Of a stretch of DNA of 5,520 nt, positions 1-5,398 are shown piece after piece. The translations under genes were made by a program, and so were the position numbers. Each line of letters starts with the position of its first letter. The first letter of the stretch is position 1. The stretch lies in contig SFOF01000159.1 in NCBI GenBank assembly GCA_004552515.1, forward strand, positions 1-5,520. Direction: 5' to 3'. Source of the DNA: Clostridiales bacterium (lineage in GTDB: Bacteria > Bacillota > Clostridia > Christensenellales > Aristaeellaceae). The notes beneath the pieces were generated by a model, which was not told where the DNA came from, did no database searches, and saw nothing but the letters and a program-made list of their open reading frames with translations.

Positions 1-36
1 TGGCAATGGAATTGGCGGCTTTTAAGTCTAAAACTG

Positions 37-65
37 AGTATAGCACAGCCGCGGGGCAAAATCAA
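37..65 (-). promoter_or_regulatory. Predicted vegetative promoter pointing out of the left edge
   Basis: Read on the minus strand there is a TTGATT -35 element (plus 60-65), a spacer of exactly 17 bp and a TATACT -10 element (plus 37-42). This fits a housekeeping sigma factor promoter with four of six -35 bases and five of six -10 bases matching. It lies beyond the terminator of the binding-protein gene, so it would serve a minus-strand gene outside the window. No start codon with a ribosome binding site is visible in the remaining 36 bases, so the driven gene is unseen. Sequence match only. Confidence 0.4.
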
Positions 66-109
66 CCGTTTCGCCGGATAATCGCGCGGGCTTTCGAAGG
101 CGATCATAC

Positions 110-151
110 AAAAAAACTCGAGCAGATCACGATCGATCTGCCCGAGTTTTT
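110..151 (-). terminator. Rho-independent terminator of the solute-binding-protein gene
   Basis: On the minus strand a 12-bp stem (plus 117-128 with 135-146) closes a six-base loop (129-134). In RNA the only non-Watson-Crick pair is a G-U at 121/142. An A tract precedes the stem and seven T residues follow it (plus 110-116), which also extend the pairing. It begins about 10 bases after the stop codon of the minus-strand gene at 162-698, as expected for an intrinsic terminator. The A and T tracts on both sides could make it work in both directions. Confidence 0.85.
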
Positions 152-161
152 CAAGGAGGGA

Positions 162-698
162 TCAGCGGGCGGCCTTCCAGGCGTCGAGCTGACGCTGAAC
201 CTCGGCGACGATGGTTTCCACGCCGTTGGCCTTCAGCTTTTCAACGAACTCGTCGAGCACTTCTCTGACCTCGTCCTGAGAGGCGCAGTGGCCGTTGCCC
301 CTCATGCAGTCCCACACGCTGTCGCTGAAGAGCGCCTTCACATCGGGCGCAAGGGCGTCCAGCATATCGTCCAGCGGATAGAAAGCGCCCCGCTGCGCCT
401 GAATGAGGTAATTCAGGCCGCCGAAGTTCATAATGCCGGTGTCCATGCCGGAGCTGATCATGGTGCTGATCTTGTCCGCATAGCTGGAGCCCCAGTAGTG
501 AATGGTGACGCTTGCGTTGATCGTGTCCCTGAGATAGCCGTTGATCGCGTCGTTGACCATCTGGCAGTCGTCCATTTCCAGCTGGTCGGTATACCAGTCG
601 AGCGTGACGAGGGGAAGGTCGCTTTCGGCGACGCAGACAGGCAGGGCCGTCAGAGCCAGCAGCAGGGCCAGAGCCACCGTGAAGAGCTTGCGTGTCAT
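162..698 (-). CDS. Internally deleted extracellular sugar-binding protein (DUF3502-type ABC transporter SBP remnant)
   Basis: The 178-residue product begins with a signal peptide (about residues 1-25, Leu/Ala-rich core, likely cut after VCVA). The -3 to +1 residues LPVC are not a proper lipobox, so a lipoprotein is unlikely. Residues 30-136 match the N-terminal lobe of extracellular solute-binding proteins of the DUF3502/LplA-like group: the VTLDWY strand, the DMVN-like helix start (QMVND), the TMISSG motif and the GAFYPLDD motif. Residues from about 142 to 178 (VLDEF, then AEVQRQLDAW) look like the extreme C-terminus of the same family. Intact members are about 480-550 residues, so some 300 or more central residues are missing and the frame is kept. 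The start is set by an AAGGAGG site at 706-712, seven bases from the ATG. The gene ends in a terminator. With most of both lobes gone it is unlikely to bind sugar. It is either a decaying gene or an assembly collapse. The family call is from recognised motifs; the deletion is inferred. Confidence 0.8.
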   Translation of the reverse strand: MTRKLFTVALALLLALTALPVCVAESDLPLVTLDWYTDQLEMDDCQMVNDAINGYLRDTINASVTIHYWGSSYADKISTMISSGMDTGIMNFGGLNYLIQAQRGAFYPLDDMLDALAPDVKALFSDSVWDCMRGNGHCASQDEVREVLDEFVEKLKANGVETIVAEVQRQLDAWKAAR

Positions 699-734
699 GA
701 AAGTTCCTCCTTGTATTGGTTGATTGGGGACGCG

Positions 735-749
735 ATTGAGCTGCTCAAT
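735..749. promoter_or_regulatory. Perfect 15-bp palindrome, candidate operator
   Basis: ATTGAGC and GCTCAAT flank a single central base. The dyad lies 37-51 bases upstream of the start codon of the solute-binding-protein gene. A second TTGAGC half-site occurs at 796-801 in the same intergenic gap. A dyad of this size close to a sugar-transport gene would suit a LacI-, GntR- or AraC-type regulator, but no regulator gene is in the window. It has no T tract, so it is not a terminator. No clean -35/-10 pair could be placed in this AT-rich gap (699-820), so its position relative to the promoter is unknown. Confidence 0.35.
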
Positions 750-820
750 TTATCTAAACAATGCCACATAAAAATATGATTTGTCGATAGTAGTTTTGAG
801 CAAGTGATAATTTATTTTTG

Positions 821-1792
821 CTATTGAGTCATGATGAGCTGAATGAAGGCGTTCATCGCAAGTGCGCCCTGCGCCAGAGGTCTGCACGAGCCTTCGCCGC
901 GCCCGATCGCTTCGGATGCGCCGTCGTACCGGCAGGCGGCGATCTGCGCGCGGTCGGCGCACCAGCCGGTGATTTCGCCCGCGTATTTCGCGCTTGACTC
1001 TACGGCGCCGGAAAACGCGCAATTCTCGATCGTGCCGCCAAACGTCGCGCCCGTGATTCCGCCGACATACTCGGCGAAGGGCGCGCTCACCGTGCCGCCG
1101 CCCAGGCAGCTTTTCAGGCCGCCATCATACAGGATTGCGCCGGCCAGCCCGCCGCAGGGCGCGTCGCCGGGACGGAGGCAGCTCGCCGCGCCCGTGAAGA
1201 GGCAGTTCTCCATTGTACCCGAGGCGATCTGTCCGGCCAGTCCGCCCGCGCGCGCCGGGGATGAGACGGCGCAGTCCGTGGCCGCGCAGTGCCGCGCCGT
1301 GCCGGAAAGCGAGCCGCACAGAGACCCGGCCGCCGTGCCCCAGGGCTCGGTTGAGAAGACCGACACGCGGCTGTTCGTCACAGCGCAGTCCTCGATCAGC
1401 CCCGCGCAGCGTCCGGCCAGAACGCCTGCGTACGCCGCGCCCGATACGCTGAAGCCCTCGAGCGTAAGCGCACGCACTGTGCCCTCCGGCGCAATATCTC
1501 CGAACAGGCCGGCCGTCTCCGCGCCAACGATCACGCCGCCGGAAACAGTGTGTCCCTGCCCGTCGAACGTGCCGGCAAAGGGATGCGCCGCGTCGCCGAT
1601 GGGGGCGAGGGGACGCGTTATCTCAATGTCCGCCGTGAGCAGAACGCGCGCGTCCGTCATGTCGCCCGCCCCAACGGCCTGCGCGAAGGCGATCAGGCCC
1701 TCGCAGGAGCCGATGAGCACGATATTTTCAGCGCGGGCAGGGGAGAAAACCGACAGCAGAAGCACGACGAGAAGCGCAGTTTTCAGGAGCAT
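821..1792 (-). CDS. Secreted GLUG-repeat beta-helix protein
   Basis: The 323-residue product has a typical signal peptide (KT at 4-5, hydrophobic core 6-17, cleavage after SPARA at 21). Residues 28-85 form the usual entry module of such proteins: a helix with LIAFAQAVGAG, the LLTADIEI strand, APIG and FAGTFDGQGHTVSG. Seven degenerate repeats of about 27-33 residues follow from residue 92 to about 295, each starting with a (A/V)GGLAG-like turn and containing a G-T-I-E-N-C-like strand. This is the GLUG motif (PF07581) pattern, which predicts a right-handed beta-helix outside the cell. Cysteines recur at the same repeat position (136, 169, 197, 229, 258, 287) among 14 in total. There is no LPXTG, C-terminal membrane segment or S-layer domain, so it is probably released. 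Family roles include adhesion and surface binding, but none is shown here. The ATG at 1792 follows GAGGT (1801-1805) by eight bases. It lies 122 bp upstream of the binding-protein gene on the same strand. Confidence 0.8.
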   Translation of the reverse strand: MLLKTALLVVLLLSVFSPARAENIVLIGSCEGLIAFAQAVGAGDMTDARVLLTADIEITRPLAPIGDAAHPFAGTFDGQGHTVSGGVIVGAETAGLFGDIAPEGTVRALTLEGFSVSGAAYAGVLAGRCAGLIEDCAVTNSRVSVFSTEPWGTAAGSLCGSLSGTARHCAATDCAVSSPARAGGLAGQIASGTMENCLFTGAASCLRPGDAPCGGLAGAILYDGGLKSCLGGGTVSAPFAEYVGGITGATFGGTIENCAFSGAVESSAKYAGEITGWCADRAQIAACRYDGASEAIGRGEGSCRPLAQGALAMNAFIQLIMTQ

Positions 1793-1923
1793 GGCGGCAT
1801 ACCTCGCAGAAGTGAGATTGCTAAAATGTGTATTGGATGAAGGGGCGCTCTATGCCGCTCATCGTGCGACACGCCTTGCGGTGATAATCGGGAGGACGCG
1901 TATAAATAAAGGGAAATAGCCGC

Positions 1924-1952
1924 TTGACAGGAGGATGAAACTTGGCTATACT
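1924..1952 (+). promoter_or_regulatory. Promoter P1 of the sugar operon
   Basis: A perfect TTGACA -35 (1924-1929), a 17-bp spacer and a TATACT -10 (1947-1952, five of six) give a near-ideal housekeeping promoter. Transcription should start near 1959. The resulting leader before the first operon gene would be about 255 bases, unusually long. No other plus-strand gene lies between. Strong match, but no experimental support. Confidence 0.7.
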
Positions 1953-2009
1953 GTAAGCGGACATCGATAGACCGACGCGCATTGCCGCAATAAAGCCCCC
2001 AACGGCCAC

Positions 2010-2038
2010 TGGACAGGCGGCACGGAACGGTTTATAAT
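2010..2038 (+). promoter_or_regulatory. Promoter P2 of the sugar operon
   Basis: A TGGACA -35 (2010-2015, five of six) and a perfect TATAAT -10 (2033-2038) are separated by 17 bp. Expected transcription start is near 2045, giving a leader of about 170 bases. It sits 86 bp downstream of P1 with identical spacing, so the operon appears to have tandem promoters. The start point would fall at the 5' edge of the long helix described for 2047-2141. Confidence 0.7.
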
Positions 2039-2046
2039 GGAGGATC

Positions 2047-2141
2047 CGTTTCAAGAATTTCATGGACTGTAATTTCAGCGGCTCTTTCGCCGTCTCTGCG
2101 CAAAAGCCGCTCGAGCTTGTAGCCCCTCATTTTTTGAAACG
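2047..2141 (+). promoter_or_regulatory. Structured 5' leader RNA, candidate cis-regulatory element
   Basis: In RNA, 2047-2057 can pair with 2131-2141 over 11 bp with one G-U pair; eight of these (CGTTTCAA with TTGAAACG) are perfect. Inside lies a second perfect 7-bp helix, AGCGGCT (2077-2083) with AGCCGCT (2105-2111). A 4-bp CGGC/GCCG hairpin (2079-2082 with 2089-2092) would compete with it. A closing helix starting at the transcript's 5' end around a smaller domain resembles cis-regulatory RNA layout. I do not recognise it as a known riboswitch or T-box class. The T6 run (2130-2135) lies within the closing helix and has no hairpin ending directly before it, so it is not an obvious terminator. 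Chance pairing is possible. Confidence 0.35.
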
Positions 2142-2168
2142 AACCCTTGCAGGATTGATTTGAATGGC

Positions 2169-2189
2169 CGGGAGCCGGAGAGGCTTCCG
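2169..2189 (+). promoter_or_regulatory. Hairpin just upstream of the operon's first ribosome binding site
   Basis: An 8-bp stem (2169-2176 with 2182-2189, one G-U pair) closes a GGAGA loop. It ends 11 bases before the GGAGG ribosome binding site. It does not cover that site, so it may shape leader folding rather than block translation directly. No T tract follows, so it is not a terminator. It could be incidental in GC-rich sequence. Confidence 0.3.
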
Positions 2190-2200
2190 TCGGAAATTAT

Positions 2201-2205
2201 GGAGG
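2201..2205 (+). promoter_or_regulatory. Ribosome binding site deciding the start of the first isomerase
   Basis: GGAGG lies nine bases before the ATG at 2215. The in-frame ATG at 2209 is only three bases away, too close. The upstream in-frame ATG at 2164 has just a weak AGGA (2151-2154) and would add a basic, Arg-rich 17-residue extension unlike the family's N-terminus. The start at 2215 is therefore preferred. Confidence 0.75.
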
Positions 2206-2214
2206 TTTATGACG

Positions 2215-3060
2215 ATGAGCAAGTTCCCGATTGGCGTTATGCTGGAGTCCTTCCACAAGCCTGCCGCCGAGGCGATGGACATCGCGCAGTCTCTGGGCGC
2301 GCAGGGATTGCAGGTTTACGCGACCCCCAAGGCGCTGGAGAGCAAGGGCATTTCCACGCCCGTCGCGCAGAAGGAATTTTTCAAGATGGTCAAGGATCAC
2401 GGCCTGGTTATCTCCGCGCTGTGCGGCGATCTGGGCCACGGCTTTGGCAATGCCGAGCTGAATCCCGATCTGATCGAAAAGTCGAAGCGCATCCTCGATC
2501 TGGCCATGACGTTCGAGACGAACATCGTGACCACGCACATCGGCGTCGTTCCGACCGATCCCAGCCATCCGCGCTATAAGATCATGCAGGACGCGTGCGG
2601 CGAGCTGGCCGCCTATGCCGATACGCTGGGCGCGCACTTCGCCATCGAGACGGGCCCCGAGACGTCGCTGGTGCTCAAGGGCTTCCTGGATTCGCTCCAT
2701 TCCACCGGCGTGGCCGTCAATCTCGATCCGGCCAACCTGGTCATGGTCACCGGCGATGATCCGGTCAAGGCCGTGCATAACCTCAAGGACTATATCGTCC
2801 ACACGCACGCCAAGGACGGCCGCAAGCTGGACAACCGCGATCCCGAGGTCATCTACGGCCTGCGTCCCGGCGATCCGCTGGTCACCAGCCCCGCGTTCAT
2901 CGAGCTGGCGCTGGGCGACGGCGACGTGCCCTTCCCGGCCTACCTGAAGGCGCTGGAGGAGATCGGCTACAAGGGCTTTTTGACCATCGAGCGCGAAGTG
3001 GGCGACAATCCCACCGCAGATATTGAAAAGGCCGTCCGCTTCCTGCGTGGCCTGATGTGA
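2215..3060 (+). CDS. Sugar phosphate isomerase/epimerase family protein (xylose isomerase-like TIM barrel)
   Basis: The 281-residue cytoplasmic protein belongs to COG1082 (AP_endonuc_2/xylose isomerase-like fold, PF01261), whose members interconvert, epimerise or dehydrate sugars and inositols using a divalent metal. Landmarks run along the barrel: IGVMLESF (6-13) as the first strand, GAQGLQVY (28-35), ISALCGDLG (66-74), THIGVVP (107-113), AIETGPE (143-149), NLDPANL (169-175), VHTHAKD (195-201) and LTIEREVG (256-263). By position, E145, D171, H198 and E259 are the likely metal ligands. Length is normal for the family and all ligands are present, so it should be active. It is the first gene of a three-gene operon, 15 bases before the oxidoreductase. 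It has only two cysteines, unlike the second isomerase, and the two differ too much to be recent duplicates. Fold and family are clear; the substrate is not. Confidence 0.88.
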   Translation: MSKFPIGVMLESFHKPAAEAMDIAQSLGAQGLQVYATPKALESKGISTPVAQKEFFKMVKDHGLVISALCGDLGHGFGNAELNPDLIEKSKRILDLAMTFETNIVTTHIGVVPTDPSHPRYKIMQDACGELAAYADTLGAHFAIETGPETSLVLKGFLDSLHSTGVAVNLDPANLVMVTGDDPVKAVHNLKDYIVHTHAKDGRKLDNRDPEVIYGLRPGDPLVTSPAFIELALGDGDVPFPAYLKALEEIGYKGFLTIEREVGDNPTADIEKAVRFLRGLM

Positions 3061-3075
3061 GGAGCGTGAACACAA

Positions 3076-4152
3076 ATGGATAAGCTGAAGGTTGCGGTGA
3101 TCGGCAACGGCGGCATTTCCGGCGTACATCTGAGGGGCTACAGTCTCAATCCCGATGTGGAAATCTACGCGCTGTGCGACATCAACGAGGAGCGCCTCAA
3201 TCGCCGCGGCGACGAATATCACGTCGATCCCGCGCGCCGCTTCACCGATGTGAACGAAATGCTCTCCGCCTGCCCGGAGATCGAGGCGGTCAGCGTGTGC
3301 ACCTGGAATGCGGCCCACGCCCAGTGCGCCATCGCCGCGCTCAACGCCGGCAAGCACGTGCTGTGCGAAAAGCCCATGGCCATGACCGTCGAGGAGGCCG
3401 AGGCCATGCAGGCGGCCGCCGAGAAGAACAACCGGCTGCTCATGATCGGCTTTGTGCGCCGCTTCGGCAACGACTGCGCCATCATGAAGGACTTTATTGA
3501 CAACGGCTATTTCGGCGATATTTACTATGCCAAGGCCACCTATCTGCGCCGCAAGGGCTGCCCGGGCGGCTGGTTCGGCGACAAGGCCCGCTCCGGCGGC
3601 GGCCCGCTGATCGATCTGGGCGTTCACGTCATCGACCTGACCCGCTACCTGATGGGCAAGCCCAAGCCCGTTTCCGTTTACGGCGCGACCTTCCACAAGC
3701 TGGGCGACCGCCGCAACATCAAGAGCGAGCGCGGCTATGTTTCCGCCACGGAAGAAAAGGACGGGCCGGTCTTCAACGTGGAGGATCTGGCCAGCGCCAT
3801 GATCCGCTATGACAACGGCGCGGTTTTGCAGGTGGAAGCCAGCTTCAGCCTGAATATGGAGAAGGACACCGGCACCATCGAGCTTTTCGGCGACAAGGGC
3901 GGCCTGCGGCTGGATCCCGAGCTGACCTACTTTGGCGAAATGGACGGCTACATGACCAACGTCACGCTGGCCGCCAAGACCGCACTGAGCTTCGACGGCC
4001 TGTTTGAAAACGAAATCAACCACTTTGTGGAGTGCGTGCGCACAGGCAAGCCCTGCCGCAATCCCGCTCAGGACGGCGTGACGCTGATGAAGATCCTCAC
4101 CGGCATCTACAAATCCGCCGAGACTGGCCACGAAGTGCTCATCAACGACTGA
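3076..4152 (+). CDS. Gfo/Idh/MocA family NAD(P)-dependent oxidoreductase
   Basis: The 358-residue product has a Rossmann domain at about 1-125 and the family's C-terminal alpha/beta domain after it. The first strand and turn read VAVIGNGGIS (6-15), the dinucleotide-binding site. D35 at the end of the second strand favours NAD over NADP. The signature CEKPMAM (97-103) contains the usual catalytic-site lysine K99, and GGGPLIDLGVHVIDL (174-188) supplies D180 and H184, the expected substrate-binding and proton-transfer pair. Such enzymes oxidise or reduce a hydroxyl of sugars, inositols or glycosides, for example inositol 2-dehydrogenase and glycoside 3-dehydrogenases. A start at 3076 is supported by GAGGAG (3059-3064), which overlaps the stop of the previous gene. 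Genes on both sides encode isomerase-type TIM barrels 15 bases away, implying one pathway. The length is normal and nothing is missing. The name iolG is not justified from this sequence. Confidence 0.9.
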   Translation: MDKLKVAVIGNGGISGVHLRGYSLNPDVEIYALCDINEERLNRRGDEYHVDPARRFTDVNEMLSACPEIEAVSVCTWNAAHAQCAIAALNAGKHVLCEKPMAMTVEEAEAMQAAAEKNNRLLMIGFVRRFGNDCAIMKDFIDNGYFGDIYYAKATYLRRKGCPGGWFGDKARSGGGPLIDLGVHVIDLTRYLMGKPKPVSVYGATFHKLGDRRNIKSERGYVSATEEKDGPVFNVEDLASAMIRYDNGAVLQVEASFSLNMEKDTGTIELFGDKGGLRLDPELTYFGEMDGYMTNVTLAAKTALSFDGLFENEINHFVECVRTGKPCRNPAQDGVTLMKILTGIYKSAETGHEVLIND

Positions 4153-4167
4153 CGGGAGGACGACGAC

Positions 4168-5025
4168 ATGAAAATCGGCGTGAGCAGCTATTCCTTCAGC
4201 AAGTACATGAAGGCGAGCGGCTGCAATTATCTGGCCATCTGCGATCTGGCCAAGGAAATGGGCTTTGACGGCATCGAGTTTACCGACCTCATGCCCGAGG
4301 TCAGCGGCTGCGACGCCATGACGGCCGCGAAGCAGATCCGCGAGCACTGCGAGAAGATCGGCCTGGAAATCACGGCGCACACCATCGGCGCGAACTTCCT
4401 CAAGGACGATCCCGACGCGGAGGTTGAGCGCGTCAAGGCGCTGGTGGACGTCGCCGCTGAGCTGGGCGCGCCCGTGCTGCGCCACGACGCGTGCTGGGCG
4501 CCGGCTGTGCAGGGCCACGGCTATACCTGGCGCGACGCGGTCAAGACCATCGCGCCCTATATTCGCCGCGTGACCGAGTACGCCGCGACGAAGGGCGTTA
4601 AGACCTGCACCGAAAACCACGGCTTCTTCATTCAGGATCCCGAGCGCGTCGAAACGCTGATCCGCGAGGTCAATCATCCCAATTACGGCTGGCTGGTGGA
4701 CATGGGCAACTTTATCTGCGCCGACTGCGACAGCATCCAGGCGGTGGCTGTGGCCGCGCCCTACGCCTTCCACGTCCATGCCAAGGATTTCCTCTATAAG
4801 CCCGGCACGCAGCCCTGCCCCGGCGACGGCTGGTTCCAGACGCGCGGCGGCAATCATGTGCGCGGCACGATCGTCGGCCACGGCGTGATTCCGGTGGCGC
4901 AGTGCGCGCAGATGCTCAAGAAGGCGGGCTACGACGGCTATCTGTCGCTCGAGTTCGAGGGCATGGAGGACAATCTGACGGCGCTCAAGGCTGGCCTGGC
5001 CTACCTGCGCCGCGTGACCGAATGA
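4168..5025 (+). CDS. Second sugar phosphate isomerase/epimerase family protein (TIM barrel)
   Basis: The 285-residue protein is also COG1082-like. Landmarks are IGVSSYSFS (3-11), GFDGIEFTD (32-40), ITAHTIGANF (68-77), CTENHG (147-152), WLVDMGNF (175-182), FHVHAKDF (201-208) and LSLEFEG (259-265). Likely metal ligands are E149, D178, H204 and E262. A loop at 209-240 rich in Gly and Pro (PGTQPCPGDG, then RGGNHVRGTIVGHG) probably forms part of the substrate pocket. It has ten cysteines, two as CADC at 184-187. GGAGG (4155-4159) lies eight bases before the ATG, 15 bases after the oxidoreductase stop, and the operon's terminator follows. Relatives occur beside Gfo/Idh/MocA enzymes in inositol pathways and in keto-glycoside cleavage pathways, where this fold serves as isomerase, dehydratase or glycoside-splitting subunit. 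No DUF6379-type partner of C-glycoside-cleaving enzymes is here, so that role is unproven. Confidence 0.87.
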   Translation: MKIGVSSYSFSKYMKASGCNYLAICDLAKEMGFDGIEFTDLMPEVSGCDAMTAAKQIREHCEKIGLEITAHTIGANFLKDDPDAEVERVKALVDVAAELGAPVLRHDACWAPAVQGHGYTWRDAVKTIAPYIRRVTEYAATKGVKTCTENHGFFIQDPERVETLIREVNHPNYGWLVDMGNFICADCDSIQAVAVAAPYAFHVHAKDFLYKPGTQPCPGDGWFQTRGGNHVRGTIVGHGVIPVAQCAQMLKKAGYDGYLSLEFEGMEDNLTALKAGLAYLRRVTE

Positions 5026-5046
5026 TTGGGAATATTTGAAAAGTTG

Positions 5047-5080
5047 ACCGGAGCGCAGCGTTTTGCGCTCCGGTTTTCTA
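5047..5080 (+). terminator. Rho-independent terminator of the sugar operon
   Basis: A perfect 11-bp stem, ACCGGAGCGCA (5047-5057) with TGCGCTCCGGT (5064-5074), closes a six-base loop and is followed by TTTCTATAT. It begins 21 bases after the last operon gene. The U tract is short and interrupted, but the stem is strong and GC-rich. It ends transcription before the broken DUF4180 gene, whose ribosome binding site follows within ten bases. Confidence 0.85.
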
Positions 5081-5096
5081 TATGGAGTGAGAAGCA

Positions 5097-5398
5097 ATGT
5101 CCTTTGAAGTGATCCATAGAAGGGGCGCGGCGATTGCCGTCCTGCCGGAAACGGTGCGCATCGGCTGCTGATCGATAAAAAGCTCGTATGCGACGAGTTT
5201 TTCATCCTCAGCACAGGCCTGCTCGGCGAGGTGCTGCAAAAGTTCGTCAATGATCGCGTCAAGGCGGCCTTTTACGGCGATTATACGCGCTATACCAAGG
5301 GGCCGCTGCGTGATTTTATCCGCGAATCCAACAAGGGCGACAGCTTTTTCTTTGTGGAGACGCGCGAGGAAGCGATCGAAAAGCTGGCGGGCGCCTGA
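5097..5398 (+). pseudogene. Broken DUF4180 domain gene (internal deletion with frameshift)
   Basis: An ATG at 5097 preceded by GGAG (5084-5087) opens a 24-codon frame reading MSFEVIHRRGAAIAVLP and stopping at TGA 5169-5171. The next reading frame, from about 5153 to the TGA at 5396-5398, gives GAHRLLIDKKL, then TGLLGEVLQKFVNDRVK, YGDYTRY, LRDFIRESNKG and a closing EEAIEKL. This second part is the conserved C-terminal two thirds of DUF4180 (PF13788), a small cytoplasmic family of unknown function. The first part matches the family's N-terminal strands. Intact members have roughly 20-30 more residues between the two, including a helix like SALDLMA. A deletion of about 60-90 bases, not a multiple of three, near 5145-5160 explains both the gap and the frame change. 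No intact product is expected. Family call is strong; deletion size is inferred. Confidence 0.78.

Larger units (their letters stand above)
1793..2214. other. Intergenic region between divergent transcription units
   Basis: This 422-bp gap separates the minus-strand GLUG gene from the plus-strand sugar operon. No supported gene lies in it. The 1793-1923 part must contain the GLUG gene's ribosome binding site (1801-1805) and probably its promoter, but I could not place a convincing minus-strand -35/-10 pair. The rest holds two plus-strand promoters, a structured leader and the operon's ribosome binding site, listed separately. A 6-bp inverted repeat, CCGCTT (1920-1925) and AAGCGG (1955-1960), brackets the first promoter from just before its -35 to its expected start point. 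Confidence 0.7.

Noticed and set aside
6..779. 257-codon plus-strand open frame
   Set aside because: It is antisense to the binding-protein gene, crosses that gene's terminator and promoter region, has no ribosome binding site and shows no family resemblance.
843..1919. 358-codon plus-strand open frame
   Set aside because: It is the Pro/Ala/Arg-rich shadow of the GLUG gene, whose signal peptide and repeats are convincing on the other strand.
1952..1965. TGTAAGCG half-site resembling LacI-type or cre operators next to P1
   Set aside because: The second half (GACATC) does not match; at least three conserved cre positions fail.
1821..2063. 80-codon minus-strand open frame in the intergenic region
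   Set aside because: No ribosome binding site precedes its ATG, there is no recognisable domain, and it overlaps both strong plus-strand promoters.
2105..2135. Possible terminator or attenuator ending in the T6 run
   Set aside because: No stable hairpin ends directly before the T run; the nearest perfect helix ends at 2111, about 19 bases away.
2062..2163. 33-codon leader peptide (MDCNFSGSF...) ending directly before an in-frame ATG at 2164
   Set aside because: The only GGAGG (2039-2043) is 18 bases from the start and lies at or before the P2 start point. No run of one regulatory codon is present, so there is no sign of attenuation.
2197..5262. Open frame of 1,021 codons on the minus strand across the sugar operon
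   Set aside because: It runs antisense to three genes with strong family motifs and good ribosome binding sites. Its His/Ala/Val-rich translation is typical of the shadow frame opposite GC-rich genes.
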